Of a stretch of 64,000 nt of DNA, positions 1 to 9,127 are shown piece after piece. The stretch lies in contig NZ_JAEACF010000001.1 of NCBI RefSeq assembly GCF_016401385.1, positions 3,224,001 through 3,288,000 on the forward strand, written 5' to 3'. Within the stretch, counting starts at the first letter, position 1, and every line of letters begins with the position of its first letter. The DNA comes from Fictibacillus halophilus (lineage in GTDB: Bacteria; Bacillota; Bacilli; Bacillales; Fictibacillaceae). The translations under genes and the position numbers were made by a program. Under the pieces are notes generated by a model. It was not told where the DNA came from, did not search any database, and worked only from the letters and a program-made list of their open reading frames with translations.

Positions 1-1
1 C

Positions 2-1054
2 TATTTTTCAACGACTGCGGACCAAGACATGGATGGTAGAGGAATCAGCCTTGCTGTTTTCATCAATGACAAAGGGGAAGCAGATGCCTTTAAGATGAAC
101 GGCTTAGAGCTTGGAAGTGTTGCTGCAGGAAATAACGAGGTTCTATTAGTCGATAGAGATAAGATTCGATTAGTCGGAGATACCTATAAAGAGTTTAATA
201 TGAAGAAATCACAGTACACGGGTGAAAGAACAGGTTATCTCGAGAAAGAAAATTTATTTTTTACTCTTTTTAATTCTGGCTTTAATTCGAACGGTGGCTA
301 TGATTCAAATATTTTATACGGTAATGAAAAGGGATTTCATAAAGATAATATTCCATATTATATTGGAACTTCCGGGGTGGATAAGGATGAGATCATCGCA
401 CTAACAGAAAATATTGAGGCAAGTGAATATTTTTTACGAAAAATAACGCCCTCAAAAAATAATATGGAAATTCAAGATATCATTCAAATAAAAAAGCCTA
501 AGAATTCTAGCTTAAGTGGATCTTCCCCCATCCTTGCAGACAACCAATACTATTATATGATTTTAGAAAAAATATCCGAGAACGACGTATCTAATGTCTT
601 AAATTCAGACGTTATTCTTTATCGCATCAACAAGAAGACGTTACAACAAGATGAATTTACCATCACTACTTATCGAAACGAAAAAAACTTAACAGCACAT
701 TACCCTTTCAATACAAAAAGCTCTGCACACTTGTATAACAACGTCTTGTACTACGCAAACGGTTTAGGTGAGGTATTCTCATTTGATACAAAGACGGATA
801 AAATGAGCAAAAAATTTACCATGAAAAACGTTCGAAAAGACGGAGTTCGCTTTCATGAGCAACTCTTCTATAAAGACGATCACCTTTACGTCGTAAGACA
901 TGACGAAAAACTAAAAGAAAAATATTACATCGAACACTATTCCTTAACCGAAGGAAAGAAAATAGAAGATATTAAAATTAAAGGGTTAAACGATATCCTA
1001 AAATCGATCAAAGGCAAGTCCATCTATTCCTATGACTTTAGAATGCTGAAATAA
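2..1054 (+). CDS. Hypothetical beta-rich protein, 5' end outside the window
   Basis: The reading frame is open to the left window edge. The first ATG is at 29, but nine in-frame codons precede it without a stop, so the gene probably begins upstream. The visible ~350 residues are hydrophilic with no membrane segment. The second half repeats a pattern of YYY/LYY-type strands followed by turns (for example LYRINKKTL, VLYYANGLGEVFSFD, HLYVVRHDE), which resembles blades of a beta-propeller of the PQQ/Kelch sort. That fold assignment is inference. A signal peptide, if any, would lie outside the window. The gene converges on the MFS transporter and shares a bidirectional terminator with it. I do not recognise a specific family. 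Confidence 0.7.
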   Translation, partial: YFSTTADQDMDGRGISLAVFINDKGEADAFKMNGLELGSVAAGNNEVLLVDRDKIRLVGDTYKEFNMKKSQYTGERTGYLEKENLFFTLFNSGFNSNGGYDSNILYGNEKGFHKDNIPYYIGTSGVDKDEIIALTENIEASEYFLRKITPSKNNMEIQDIIQIKKPKNSSLSGSSPILADNQYYYMILEKISENDVSNVLNSDVILYRINKKTLQQDEFTITTYRNEKNLTAHYPFNTKSSAHLYNNVLYYANGLGEVFSFDTKTDKMSKKFTMKNVRKDGVRFHEQLFYKDDHLYVVRHDEKLKEKYYIEHYSLTEGKKIEDIKIKGLNDILKSIKGKSIYSYDFRMLK

Positions 1055-1106
1055 AAAAATGTGAGTCTAGAACTTATTCAAGTTCCAGGCTCACATTTCT
1101 TTTTAT
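1052..1106. terminator. Bidirectional rho-independent terminator
   Basis: Arms at 1057-1073 and 1082-1098 (AAATGTGAG pairing with CTCACATTT, plus GAAC with GTTC) are flanked by A-rich and T-rich runs. It lies between convergent genes and overlaps the last codons of the MFS gene. Confidence 0.8.
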
Positions 1107-2423
1107 TTTCACTCGATAAATAACGATTGAGATGACGACCAGAATCGTATACACGATAAACACGTTACGATAAATAGCTTCTAACGCAATCCCTTGCTGT
1201 CCCTCAATTAACAGTCCAGCAACAGCTACACCAAGCGCACCACCAAAAAACTGCACAAGCTGAAGCATACCCATTCCAGAACCCACTTCATCCTCGCTTA
1301 ATATTCTAGAGTTTTCATTAGCTAAGCTTGACGTTAAGCTAGAAAACCCGATACTCGTAAACATGTAAAAAATCGCTGTCAGATAGAATGCCTTCGTTGC
1401 AAAAAGAGAAAACAGCACGACGGATACCAACAGTGCTATAAGTCCCGTTCGCATAACAGGCAGATTTCCAAATCGATCAATCCAGCGTCCCACATAAATT
1501 GCGGCTAACGCCGAAAGCATGGCACCTGGAAAAATAACAAACCCGATCGTAGCTGGTTCTTTTCCAAATAAGTTCGACAACATGACCGGCATCACGAACA
1601 ACAGCGCAAAATGGGTCATGAACGCGATCAGTCCAATGATTAAGAGCGATACGTAAAGCGTGTTCTTAAATAAACTCACACGGATAAACGGATCTTCCTT
1701 TTTCTTTGAATAAAATACGAGTGTGCCAAAGAAGAGTACACTCAAGCCCATCAAGTACCATGAAAATGAAGATAGGTAGAGTAATAATGAAGTTACTCCC
1801 CCACCTGTTAACAGTGCACCTACAAAGTCGAACGATCCTTCCCGTTTTTGTTCAACAGGCAGATAGACCTTAAATACTGGCAGCAACAGCAGCACAAGGC
1901 CTGTTACGATAAAAAGAAAATTCCACCCTAACAATTGTGTGATACCGCCTCCGATTACGGGCCCTAACCCGAAACCAAGAGACGCTGCTGATGAGATCAA
2001 CGACATGGCACGCCCTCTTCTTGAAATCGGAATATATCTTGTGGCAAGCACCATGCCTAGCCCTGGCACCGCACCTGCTCCCATTGCCTGAACCATACGA
2101 CTGATCAATACAAACTCAAAACTATTTGAAAAATACCCGATGATGGAGGCGATTCCTAATATGATGACACCTGTAAATAACAATCTTCCAATCGGTATAA
2201 AGTCTGACAATCTACTGAATGTGATAGTCGATAAGGCAAACACGATCGAATAGCCTGAAACAATCCATGATCCTGCAGTCGGACTCAGATCAAATTCCGA
2301 GATAACACTCGGTAATGCCACGTTAAACATCGTCGTGTTCATGACTACAAGCCATACAGTTAGACTCCATAATGGAATGATCCGGTTCTCCTGAATCGTT
2401 CCATAACCTTCCTCTTTAGCCAT
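1074..2423 (-). CDS. MFS drug efflux transporter, DHA2 type, Tet(L)/Tet(K)-like
   Basis: This 449-residue polytopic membrane protein has evenly spaced hydrophobic segments (12-14 predicted). Family landmarks visible are LSDFIPIGRLL in the loop after TM2 (motif A region), SRMVQAMGAGAVPG, GLGPVIGGGI (the motif C antiporter signature of proton-coupled exporters) and GSGMGMLQLVQF near the C-terminus. The arrangement resembles Tet(L) and other proton/drug antiporters, so efflux of a hydrophobic or cationic compound is likely. The substrate cannot be read from sequence and tetracycline resistance should not be assumed. The start has a good ribosome binding site (GAAGGTG). No local regulator is adjacent. 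Confidence 0.85.
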   Translation of the reverse strand: MAKEEGYGTIQENRIIPLWSLTVWLVVMNTTMFNVALPSVISEFDLSPTAGSWIVSGYSIVFALSTITFSRLSDFIPIGRLLFTGVIILGIASIIGYFSNSFEFVLISRMVQAMGAGAVPGLGMVLATRYIPISRRGRAMSLISSAASLGFGLGPVIGGGITQLLGWNFLFIVTGLVLLLLPVFKVYLPVEQKREGSFDFVGALLTGGGVTSLLLYLSSFSWYLMGLSVLFFGTLVFYSKKKEDPFIRVSLFKNTLYVSLLIIGLIAFMTHFALLFVMPVMLSNLFGKEPATIGFVIFPGAMLSALAAIYVGRWIDRFGNLPVMRTGLIALLVSVVLFSLFATKAFYLTAIFYMFTSIGFSSLTSSLANENSRILSEDEVGSGMGMLQLVQFFGGALGVAVAGLLIEGQQGIALEAIYRNVFIVYTILVVISIVIYRVKIKRNVSLELE

Positions 2424-2477
2424 TCGTTCACCTTCTTTCTAATCCTGTTTCCTTATACATTGTTGCTCTTGAAAGTT

Positions 2478-2606
2478 GTTGACCTCCGTTTCAGGTGCTC
2501 GCTTTCCGGGGGGCGTGCGGTGAGCCATCTCGACGCTTTGCGCCCTTAGTTGTCTCACCTGTCCCGCTGATCCCCCAGGAGTCTCCCACCTTACACTACA
2601 ATCAAC
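2478..2606 (-). repeat. Interspersed ~128-bp palindromic repeat, copy 1 (degenerate)
   Basis: This copy reads GTTGAC...CAATCAAC on the plus strand and is the reverse of the orientation taken here as forward (GTTGATTG...GGAAATCAAC). The inner arms GGCGTGCGGTGAGCC and GTCTCACCTGTCCC can form a long stem. It is more diverged than other copies, with GGGGGGC in place of GCGGGGC. It lies in the 440-bp gap between the MFS gene and vpr. Nothing else was recognised in that gap apart from an AT-rich stretch before vpr that should hold its promoter. Confidence 0.85.
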
Positions 2607-2863
2607 TTCTCATGGATGTTCTTTTAGTAAGTCATAAGCAACAAATGTTTATAGTACAGCCTTCTCTAAAAAACAATATTCCCATCTTATCATGGGTCTA
2701 TAGAATTAGCGTTACGATTTGCTCATGAATCTTTCAGACCAAAAGACCAATGTTGTTTTTTCCAAAATAAGGACTTTTTATCTGTTTTTACCATAAAGCC
2801 AAGGGATTTAAACATGGCAGTAGAATATTACCTTGATATTAAAAATAAGGGGTGTACGCTTGA

Positions 2864-5266
2864 ATGAAAAGCTTTTTACGCAAGACATCTAGCTTCACAT
2901 TAGCATGTACGTTTGTTTTTTCTGCTTTTTCTGGTGTATCTGCTGCTCCATCTTCAACCGATTCACAACCAGAACTAGCAACACTTTACGGGAAGTACAA
3001 TTTAAACTCTTCTCATGTTACAAAAGTAATGGTTGAATTAAAAGAACCTTCTGTACTAGAAGCAAAAAAGAAGGGCCAGAAACAAACGAAAGCAAACTTG
3101 AAATCCAAACGTGAAGCAGTGGTGAAAGAAATCTCCACACGCTCCAAAACATATAAAGTAAAAAATGAGTATGATCATGTTTTCTCAGGGTTTTCACTAG
3201 AGATTGCAGCAAACGAAATACCAAACCTTTTATCAACGCCCGGTGTAAAAGCCGTTTATCCTGATGTTGAATACCACACAACAGGTGATGACATGGGTGA
3301 CCAATCATTCGATGATGTTTCTCCTCAGATGATGAATTCAGCGCCTTTTATCGGTGCCAACCAAGCTTGGGAATCCGGCTATACGGGAGAAGGTGTGACG
3401 GTTGCCGTTATTGATACGGGAGTGGACTATACACACCCGGATTTGGATCAAGCATTCGGTGACTATAAAGGATATGACTTTGTTGATAATGATAATGATC
3501 CACAAGAAACACCTAAAGGCGATCCAAGAGGAGCTGAAACTACTCACGGCACGCACGTAGCGGGTACTGTTGCGGCAGATGGCGGCATTAAAGGTGTAGC
3601 ACCTGATGCCACTTTATTAGCGTACCGCGTATTAGGACCTGGAGGCAGCGGCTCCACTGAGAACGTAATTGCCGGGGTTGAAAAAGCGGTAGAAGACGGC
3701 GCAGACGTTATGAACTTATCTCTTGGAAACTCGTTAAACAACCCTGACTGGGCAACGAGTATAGCGCTTGATCAAGCGATGTCTGACGGCGTTGTAGCGG
3801 TAACGTCTAACGGAAACAGCGGACCAAACAACTGGACGGTCGGCTCACCGGGTACATCTAGAGAAGCGATTTCTGTTGGAGCTACACAGCTTCCATATAA
3901 CGTTTATGCAGCTACATTAAAAGCAGGAAATGCTAGTTTTTCATCCGCAAAAGTAATGGGCTTTCCGTCTGAAGAATCCGTTTTAGCACTTAACGGAAAA
4001 ACGTTGCCAATCGTCGATGTTGGCTTAGCCGGAACAGCTGACTTTGCAGGAAAAGATGTAGCAGGAAAGCTCGTTTTAGCACAACGCGGTACGTATGCGT
4101 TTGTAGATAAAGCAACGAATGCGAAGAACGCTGGCGCCATCGGAATGGTCATCTACAACAATGTTGCGGGCGAGATCGTTGATGTGCCTGGAATGGCAGT
4201 ACCAACCATCAAGCTAACGAATGCTGAGGGCGTTCAACTTAAAAGCTTATTAAGTTCTAACCCAAACACAACGGTAACACTTGGCACCAAGTTTGATAAA
4301 CAGGTCGGTGAATTGATGGCTGACTTCTCCTCCCGAGGTCCTGTAATGGATACGTGGATGATCAAACCAGATGTTTCTGCACCTGGTGTAAACATCGTAA
4401 GTACTGTACCGACTCATGACCCTGCAAATCCGCATGGCTACGGCGCGAAGCAAGGAACAAGTATGGCCTCTCCACACGTTGCAGGTGCTGCCGCTCTTTT
4501 ATTAGAAGCACATCCGGACTGGGGTGTTGACGATATTAAAGCAGCTCTTATGAATACAGCGGAAGATCTTTTCGATGCTACTGGAAAGCTATATCCGCAT
4601 AATACACAAGGAGCAGGAAGTATCCGTGTAGTCGAAGCGATTGAAACTGAGACACTTGTATCTCCTGGCAGCCATTCTTTTGGCGTTTTCTCCAAAAAGA
4701 AAGGCAAGGAAGTTAGAGGCGAGCACTTTACGATTAAGAATTTAAGCAACAAGTCAAAAGATTATTCTTTTGATGTAGATCTTGAAGGCGTAAAAGTAAC
4801 GACAAGCAAGAATTTAAAGATCAAAGGTAACAGCTCAAAAGACGTTAAGTTTAACGTACAAGTGGACGCTTCTAAGTTGGCAGCTGGCTACCACGAAGGA
4901 ACGATTACCATCAATGACGGAAGCAAAGAAGTAGTTGTGCCGACGATTCTCTTTGTACAAGAGCCTGACTTCCCTTCGATCACTAGCATCAGCGCTACAG
5001 CATTAGGAAATAATGCATTCACTTTTTCAGCTTACTTCCCAGCTGAAGCCGACAAAGTCGATCTGTTTCTATACGACAGCAACCTGACGAAAGAAATCGG
5101 TCTGATCGGCAGCTACGAAGATGTTCCAAAACAGTATAATGACTTCCAATGGGACGGAAAGATCTCTGGACAAGCTGTTGCACCAGGTAAATATCGCGTT
5201 GTCGCATTCGCTGAAAGAGGCGATAAACTCGACAGTCGATACACGGATGTTATCACCCTTCAATAA
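2864..5266 (+). CDS. vpr: Minor extracellular serine protease Vpr (subtilase S8)
   Basis: An 800-residue secreted preproprotease, close in length and sequence to B. subtilis Vpr (806 aa). A signal peptide ends near residue 28 (SAA-PS). An inhibitor I9 propeptide spans roughly 50-140. The catalytic domain holds Asp184 (AVIDTGVDY), His228 (THGTHVAGT), oxyanion Asn318 (SNGNSGP) and Ser533 (GTSMASPHVAG). A PA domain is inserted at about 370-475. After residue 620 come beta-sandwich segments, and the last ~90 residues look like a FlgD-type Ig domain (YDSNLTKE, APGKYRVVAFAERG). The catalytic triad is intact. It degrades extracellular protein for nutrition and may process other exported proteins. 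It is a monocistronic unit with its own terminator. Confidence 0.95.
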   Translation: MKSFLRKTSSFTLACTFVFSAFSGVSAAPSSTDSQPELATLYGKYNLNSSHVTKVMVELKEPSVLEAKKKGQKQTKANLKSKREAVVKEISTRSKTYKVKNEYDHVFSGFSLEIAANEIPNLLSTPGVKAVYPDVEYHTTGDDMGDQSFDDVSPQMMNSAPFIGANQAWESGYTGEGVTVAVIDTGVDYTHPDLDQAFGDYKGYDFVDNDNDPQETPKGDPRGAETTHGTHVAGTVAADGGIKGVAPDATLLAYRVLGPGGSGSTENVIAGVEKAVEDGADVMNLSLGNSLNNPDWATSIALDQAMSDGVVAVTSNGNSGPNNWTVGSPGTSREAISVGATQLPYNVYAATLKAGNASFSSAKVMGFPSEESVLALNGKTLPIVDVGLAGTADFAGKDVAGKLVLAQRGTYAFVDKATNAKNAGAIGMVIYNNVAGEIVDVPGMAVPTIKLTNAEGVQLKSLLSSNPNTTVTLGTKFDKQVGELMADFSSRGPVMDTWMIKPDVSAPGVNIVSTVPTHDPANPHGYGAKQGTSMASPHVAGAAALLLEAHPDWGVDDIKAALMNTAEDLFDATGKLYPHNTQGAGSIRVVEAIETETLVSPGSHSFGVFSKKKGKEVRGEHFTIKNLSNKSKDYSFDVDLEGVKVTTSKNLKIKGNSSKDVKFNVQVDASKLAAGYHEGTITINDGSKEVVVPTILFVQEPDFPSITSISATALGNNAFTFSAYFPAEADKVDLFLYDSNLTKEIGLIGSYEDVPKQYNDFQWDGKISGQAVAPGKYRVVAFAERGDKLDSRYTDVITLQ

Positions 5267-5270
5267 AAAA

Positions 5271-5304
5271 AATCCCTTGCCGAGCTTTCGGTAAGGGATT
5301 TTTT
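5271..5304 (+). terminator. Terminator of vpr
   Basis: Stem AATCCCTT/AAGGGATT with an inner CCG/CGG, followed by a run of T, begins 5 bases after the vpr stop codon. Confidence 0.85.
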
Positions 5305-5356
5305 GATGGTTAACATTAAATGATATGATAAGAAAAGAACGATCAGGAGGTATTTT

Positions 5357-5980
5357 ATGAAACTATGCATACTAGGTGCGACAGGAAGAGTCGGACAATA
5401 TTTTACTAAAATGGCGCTCCAGGATGAAATCAGGGTTTCTGCACTTTTACGTGACCCCGAAAAGTTGCCGCACTCTATTTTGAGTCAGATCTCTTTTACA
5501 AAAGGAGACGTTCTAAGTAAGGAATCCGTAACTGAAGCCATGGCCGGATGTGATGTCGTTTTCAGCGGTCTATCAACAGACGGAGCTAATGTCCTTTCCG
5601 AGGGTATGCCTATAATTATCGAAGCAATGAAAAAGGAAGGCATCTCTCGTATCATCACGATCGGTACAGCAGGCATTTTACAAAGCCGCACAGAACCTCA
5701 CCTACTTCGCTACCAATCATCTGAATCAAAGCGTAAGTTAACAAGAGCGGCGGAAGATCATCAGAAAGCATTTACTCAACTGCAAGAAAGCGGGCTGAAT
5801 TGGACGATCGTTTGTCCCACTTATCTGCCAGACGGAGAACCTACTGGCACGTACCGAACGGAAAAAGACGTTTTACCGATCGACGGTTCTAAGATCAGTA
5901 CCGGAGACACCGCTCATTTTGCGTTCTCTCTTTTAAGAAAGAATGACTTTCCAGCGTCACGTGTAGGAATCGCATATTAA
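5357..5980 (+). CDS. NAD(P)-binding atypical short-chain dehydrogenase-like protein
   Basis: This 207-residue cytoplasmic protein starts with the dinucleotide-binding motif GATGRVG (residues 8-14) after the first beta strand, and continues with LLRDPEKL, as in the NmrA/NAD(P)H-binding families related to B. subtilis YwnB and YhfK. The stretch YQSSESKRKLTRAAEDHQKAF followed by SGLNWTIVCPTYLPDGEPTG matches the C-terminal half of those proteins. The classical SDR Tyr-x3-Lys pair is not obvious, so it may be a redox sensor or a reductase of unknown substrate. An AGGAGG ribosome binding site precedes the ATG. It overlaps the convergent downstream gene by a few bases. Confidence 0.8.
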   Translation: MKLCILGATGRVGQYFTKMALQDEIRVSALLRDPEKLPHSILSQISFTKGDVLSKESVTEAMAGCDVVFSGLSTDGANVLSEGMPIIIEAMKKEGISRIITIGTAGILQSRTEPHLLRYQSSESKRKLTRAAEDHQKAFTQLQESGLNWTIVCPTYLPDGEPTGTYRTEKDVLPIDGSKISTGDTAHFAFSLLRKNDFPASRVGIAY

Positions 5981-6279
5981 AACCTTCGAGGCATATCTTG
6001 AAAAAAGTAGACACCAAGACTTAAGAAACCCACTCCGATAATAAAGATAAAAAACTTGATGAACCATTTCGGAAAAAAGCCTACCAGCTTATCAATAAAG
6101 GTTACAAAGATGAATTCTACCAGAGCACCGAAGAACGTTTCTGAAACACGGCCACCTTTGTAACTTGCGTCATACTGCTTTTTATGCTCAATTTCTTCTT
6201 TTTGATAACGGATGCCATATACGATAACAGCAATTCCGAATCCGCAAAGAACGACAGGTATGATCCAAAACCAGCTCAT
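5977..6279 (-). CDS. Small membrane protein of unknown function
   Basis: A 100-residue protein with a hydrophobic N-terminal segment (about 3-22), a charged middle (RYQKEEIEHKKQYDASYKGGR) and two further hydrophobic stretches (about 48-70 and 73-95). It is probably an integral membrane protein with three helices. No catalytic motif or known family was recognised. It lies downstream of the DUF420 gene on the same strand but is separated from it by a hairpin, so it may be transcribed separately or by readthrough. Confidence 0.65.
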   Translation of the reverse strand: MSWFWIIPVVLCGFGIAVIVYGIRYQKEEIEHKKQYDASYKGGRVSETFFGALVEFIFVTFIDKLVGFFPKWFIKFFIFIIGVGFLSLGVYFFQDMPRRF

Positions 6280-6301
6280 CTCTCATTTCCTCTCGGTACA
6301 G

Positions 6302-6351
6302 AAAAGACTTTTGCTGTTTTCATATGATCAGCAAAAGTCCTCTGTTTTTTT
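6302..6351 (-). terminator. Hairpin terminator after the DUF420 gene
   Basis: Perfect 11-bp arms GACTTTTGCTG (6306-6316) and CAGCAAAAGTC (6329-6339). Read on the minus strand it is followed by TTTTC, and on the plus strand by a longer T run after a short gap. Confidence 0.75.
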
Positions 6352-6883
6352 ATGAATAATACGGCGCGATCATCAAATAAACAATAACACCTGTCAAACT
6401 CACATAAAGCCATAGGGGCATCGTCCAACGTGCAATCTTACGGTGTTTCTCCACTTGCATGTTGAAGCCTCTCGTAACGGTGATTAACGCTAGAGGTACG
6501 ATAACGATCGCAAGCAAAATGTGTGTGATCAAGATAAAGAAATAAACGTACTTAAGGGGACCTTCACCACCATAAGACGTAGATTCTGTTAAATAGTGAT
6601 ACGTTACATACGACAGCAAAAAGAATGTTGTACTCGTGAATGCCGCCAAGATAAAGCGCTTATGCAGCGTGATGTTCTTTTGTTTAACAAAATAAAGAGC
6701 AGCGAGCAAAAATACGAAAGTAAAGCTGTTAAAGATCGCATTCAAACGCGGCAGCAACGTTACATCAAAAGCAATTTCTCCCTCATACTCTGGCAGGAAG
6801 AACAACACGGCCACAAGTACGTTGATCGCAATAGATAGTCCGATAATTAGCGGTGTATAGTTACGCTGTTTCGTTTCAGCCAT
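6350..6883 (-). CDS. DUF420 membrane protein, YozB/CtaM-like oxidase assembly factor
   Basis: A 177-residue protein with five predicted membrane helices. Characteristic DUF420 features are RLNAIFNSFTFVFL, HKRFILAAFTSTTFFLLSYVTYH, THILLAIVIVPLAL and the C-terminal HRKIARWTMPLWLYVSLTGVIVYLM. The conserved histidines in these helices suggest haem or copper contact. B. subtilis YozB and S. aureus CtaM are the family references; CtaM is needed for functional haem-copper oxidase, so a role in terminal oxidase maturation is likely here. No oxidase genes are in the window. An AAGGAG-like site precedes the ATG. Confidence 0.85.
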   Translation of the reverse strand: MAETKQRNYTPLIIGLSIAINVLVAVLFFLPEYEGEIAFDVTLLPRLNAIFNSFTFVFLLAALYFVKQKNITLHKRFILAAFTSTTFFLLSYVTYHYLTESTSYGGEGPLKYVYFFILITHILLAIVIVPLALITVTRGFNMQVEKHRKIARWTMPLWLYVSLTGVIVYLMIAPYYS

Positions 6884-7077
6884 TTGGTATTACTCCTTTT
6901 CCACTAAAAGTCTTTAAAACTTCTAAGATTCCTTATTATTTTACCACTCAAGACCCTATTCACAAACATATAGGCAGCTGAAAACAGCATTCCCCATACA
7001 AGTGTCAATAATTCTTCAAAAAATGAGAAACTTAGCAGGAATACACCCTAGGGTATTTACGATTGCGAATAAAGACC

Positions 7078-7182
7078 AATCCAGAAGTTTGCGCCATCAA
7101 TCCAGAAGATTTTGCGTTGAATCCACGAGTTTCGTGCCTGAATCCAAAAGTTTTGGCGTTTTATCCACGAGATGTCATTTTT
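7078..7182. repeat. Five-unit array of exact 21-bp period, AATCCA core (locus 1)
   Basis: Five consecutive 21-bp units begin AATCCA or TATCCA. The ATCC core lies at 7079, 7100, 7121, 7142 and 7163, a spacing of exactly 21 each time. The rest of each unit is variable, commonly AGTTT then a G-rich tail. The array fills much of the 300-bp gap between the oligopeptidase terminator and the DUF420 promoter side. The same family occurs in reverse orientation at 27737-27841. ORFs crossing it are artefacts of the 7-codon period. No gene is called here. Confidence 0.85.
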
Positions 7183-7234
7183 CGACATTTTCTGCAGCAG
7201 TAATACCCCCTGCCCGTGTCCGTCTCCATCGCTC

Positions 7235-7266
7235 ACAAAAAAGAAAAACCGGCACACGGCCGGTTC
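7235..7266 (-). terminator. Terminator of the oligoendopeptidase gene
   Basis: Arms AACCGGC (7247-7253) and GCCGGTT (7259-7265) form the stem. Read on the minus strand, a TTTTTCTTTTTT tract follows. Confidence 0.85.
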
Positions 7267-7290
7267 TCCTCAAACAAATCACTATATCAT

Positions 7291-8994
7291 TTAAGCTTTC
7301 ACAAATTGCTCCTCATCCACTGTAGCAATGAACTTCTCTACTTCGCCGACAACCGACGCTACACAACCTTTTTCAAAAGGAGAGATCAAGCCTGCTTCCT
7401 CAACCAGCTTTGTAAAAGGTAGACTTCCTCCCTTTTGACAAAGGGCGAAATAATCTTCCCATGCACGCTCAGAATTCTCGCCAGCACGCTTCCAAAACTG
7501 AAGTGCACAGATCTGAGCGAGCGTGTAATCAATATAATAGAAAGGCGAGCGGAAAATGTGGCCTTGTCTATGCCAAAAGCCACCGTTTTCTAAGTACTCT
7601 AGCCCATCATAATCACGATGTGGTAAATAGGTTTTCTCAAGCTCTCTCCATTTTGAACGACGTTCAGTTGGCGTCGCATCCGGATTGTCGTATACAAAGT
7701 GCTGAAACTCATCAACCGCAACACCGTACGGGATGAACTCTACCGCACCTGTTAAGTGAGAGTATAAATATTTTTCTGTGTCCTTACCAAACAGCTTTTC
7801 CATCCAAGGGTACGTTAAGAACTCCATACTCATTGAATGGATTTCACAGGCTTCAAGGGTTGGGAACTGGTATTCGGGAACTTCATACCCTCTGCTCGTA
7901 TACATCTGGAATGCATGACCGATCTCATGCAGCAATACGCGAACGTCGTTATCGGACCCGTTGAAATTTGTAAAAATGAACGGTGCCGTGTAGTCCTGTA
8001 GATACGTACAATATCCGCCAGGCGCTTTTCCGCTTTTACTTTCAAGATCCATGAGCTCATCTTCTGCCATATAGTTGAAGAACGCTCCAGTTTCTTGTGA
8101 TAGCCCACTAAAGACCTGCTTCGACTGATTCACAATCCACTCTGCATCTCCTTGAGGCTTAGGATTGCCTGTTGTAAAGCTGAACGGCTCATCGTAAAAC
8201 TTAAACTCATTGATCCCGATGCGCTTTTGCTGACGTTTCTTTAACGTTGTACAAAGCGGAACGATGATCTCTTTAACTTGCTCACGAAACACTTTGACAT
8301 CAGCGGCGTTATAATCCGTTCTTCCCATACGGTCATACGCAAGTTCCGTAAAATTATTGTACCCTAACTTTTTAGCGATTCCTGTTCGTAGATGAACGAG
8401 TTCATCATAGATGGAATCGAACTTTTCTTGGTTGGAACTCAAAAAAGCGTTCGCGGCCTTACTCGCCGCTTTTCGTGTTTCGCGATCTGCAGATTGAACG
8501 TATGGAGAGAGTTGCGCAAGGTTCAGCTCTTTTCCGTCAAACTCGATCTTAGCTGAAGCCATCACTTTTACATATTCCGAGCTCAACTTATTCTCTTGCT
8601 TGAGGTCCTCTAATACATCTTCAGAATACGTCTTCACTTTTAATTCAGCCAAGCGGAACAGCTGACCGCCCCATTTACGCTCTAACTCATCTTTATAAGG
8701 AGATTGGACAAGCGCTTCATGAAAAGCCGTAACCATTCCTTGATAAACGGGCAGATTTTCATCCATAAACGCTTGCTCTTCCTTATAATAAACATCTTCT
8801 GTATTAATCGTGTGGCGGATTTTGGCTAGCCTTGCTTTTGATTCGAAACTGTTACGAAGCGCTACGACCTTTTTCATCGCTTCATTCTGCTCATCAGCTG
8901 AACTCGCGTCTTTAAAAACCTTTACCGCTTCTTCAAACTCTGTTTTCAAACTTGCAACATCGGGACGTTCATATGTAAATTCACTAAACTTCAT
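7291..8994 (-). CDS. M3 family oligoendopeptidase (PepF-like)
   Basis: A 567-residue cytoplasmic zinc peptidase cutting short peptides. The zinc signature HEIGH lies at 356-360 with the surrounding VRVLLHEIGHAFQMY typical of M3B oligoendopeptidases; the third ligand is expected in EACEIHSMSMEFL downstream. Length fits the ~565-residue Bacillus branch. I chose the ATG at 8994 (MKFSEFTYERPD) over one 15 codons upstream because GGGAGG sits eight bases before it and homologues begin this way. It is likely used in peptide turnover. It is monocistronic with a strong terminator. Confidence 0.9.
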   Translation of the reverse strand: MKFSEFTYERPDVASLKTEFEEAVKVFKDASSADEQNEAMKKVVALRNSFESKARLAKIRHTINTEDVYYKEEQAFMDENLPVYQGMVTAFHEALVQSPYKDELERKWGGQLFRLAELKVKTYSEDVLEDLKQENKLSSEYVKVMASAKIEFDGKELNLAQLSPYVQSADRETRKAASKAANAFLSSNQEKFDSIYDELVHLRTGIAKKLGYNNFTELAYDRMGRTDYNAADVKVFREQVKEIIVPLCTTLKKRQQKRIGINEFKFYDEPFSFTTGNPKPQGDAEWIVNQSKQVFSGLSQETGAFFNYMAEDELMDLESKSGKAPGGYCTYLQDYTAPFIFTNFNGSDNDVRVLLHEIGHAFQMYTSRGYEVPEYQFPTLEACEIHSMSMEFLTYPWMEKLFGKDTEKYLYSHLTGAVEFIPYGVAVDEFQHFVYDNPDATPTERRSKWRELEKTYLPHRDYDGLEYLENGGFWHRQGHIFRSPFYYIDYTLAQICALQFWKRAGENSERAWEDYFALCQKGGSLPFTKLVEEAGLISPFEKGCVASVVGEVEKFIATVDEEQFVKA

Positions 8995-9127
8995 TAGATA
9001 GGCCTCCCATTCATTTACAATCCATTCCTGTATTACCATTTCTACAATCTATCTCTTTTCTCCTGTAATCCATTTCCCTTTTTCGATAGAATATAGACAG
9101 ATAAACTAATGGCGGGAGATAAAAGTA

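Noticed and set aside
1074-2423. Calling the DHA2 pump a tetracycline resistance gene
   Set aside because: Similarity to Tet(L)/Tet(K) is at the level of family motifs, and no leader peptide regulation or mobile context is present.
2495-2728. ORF of 77 codons upstream of vpr
   Set aside because: It is made of repeat copy 1 and AT-rich leader, with no ribosome binding site.
7002-7325. ORFs across the 21-bp array at locus 1 with a recurrent Trp-Ile pattern
   Set aside because: The seven-residue pattern follows from the 21-bp period. There is no ribosome binding site and the frames run into the terminator and the peptidase gene.
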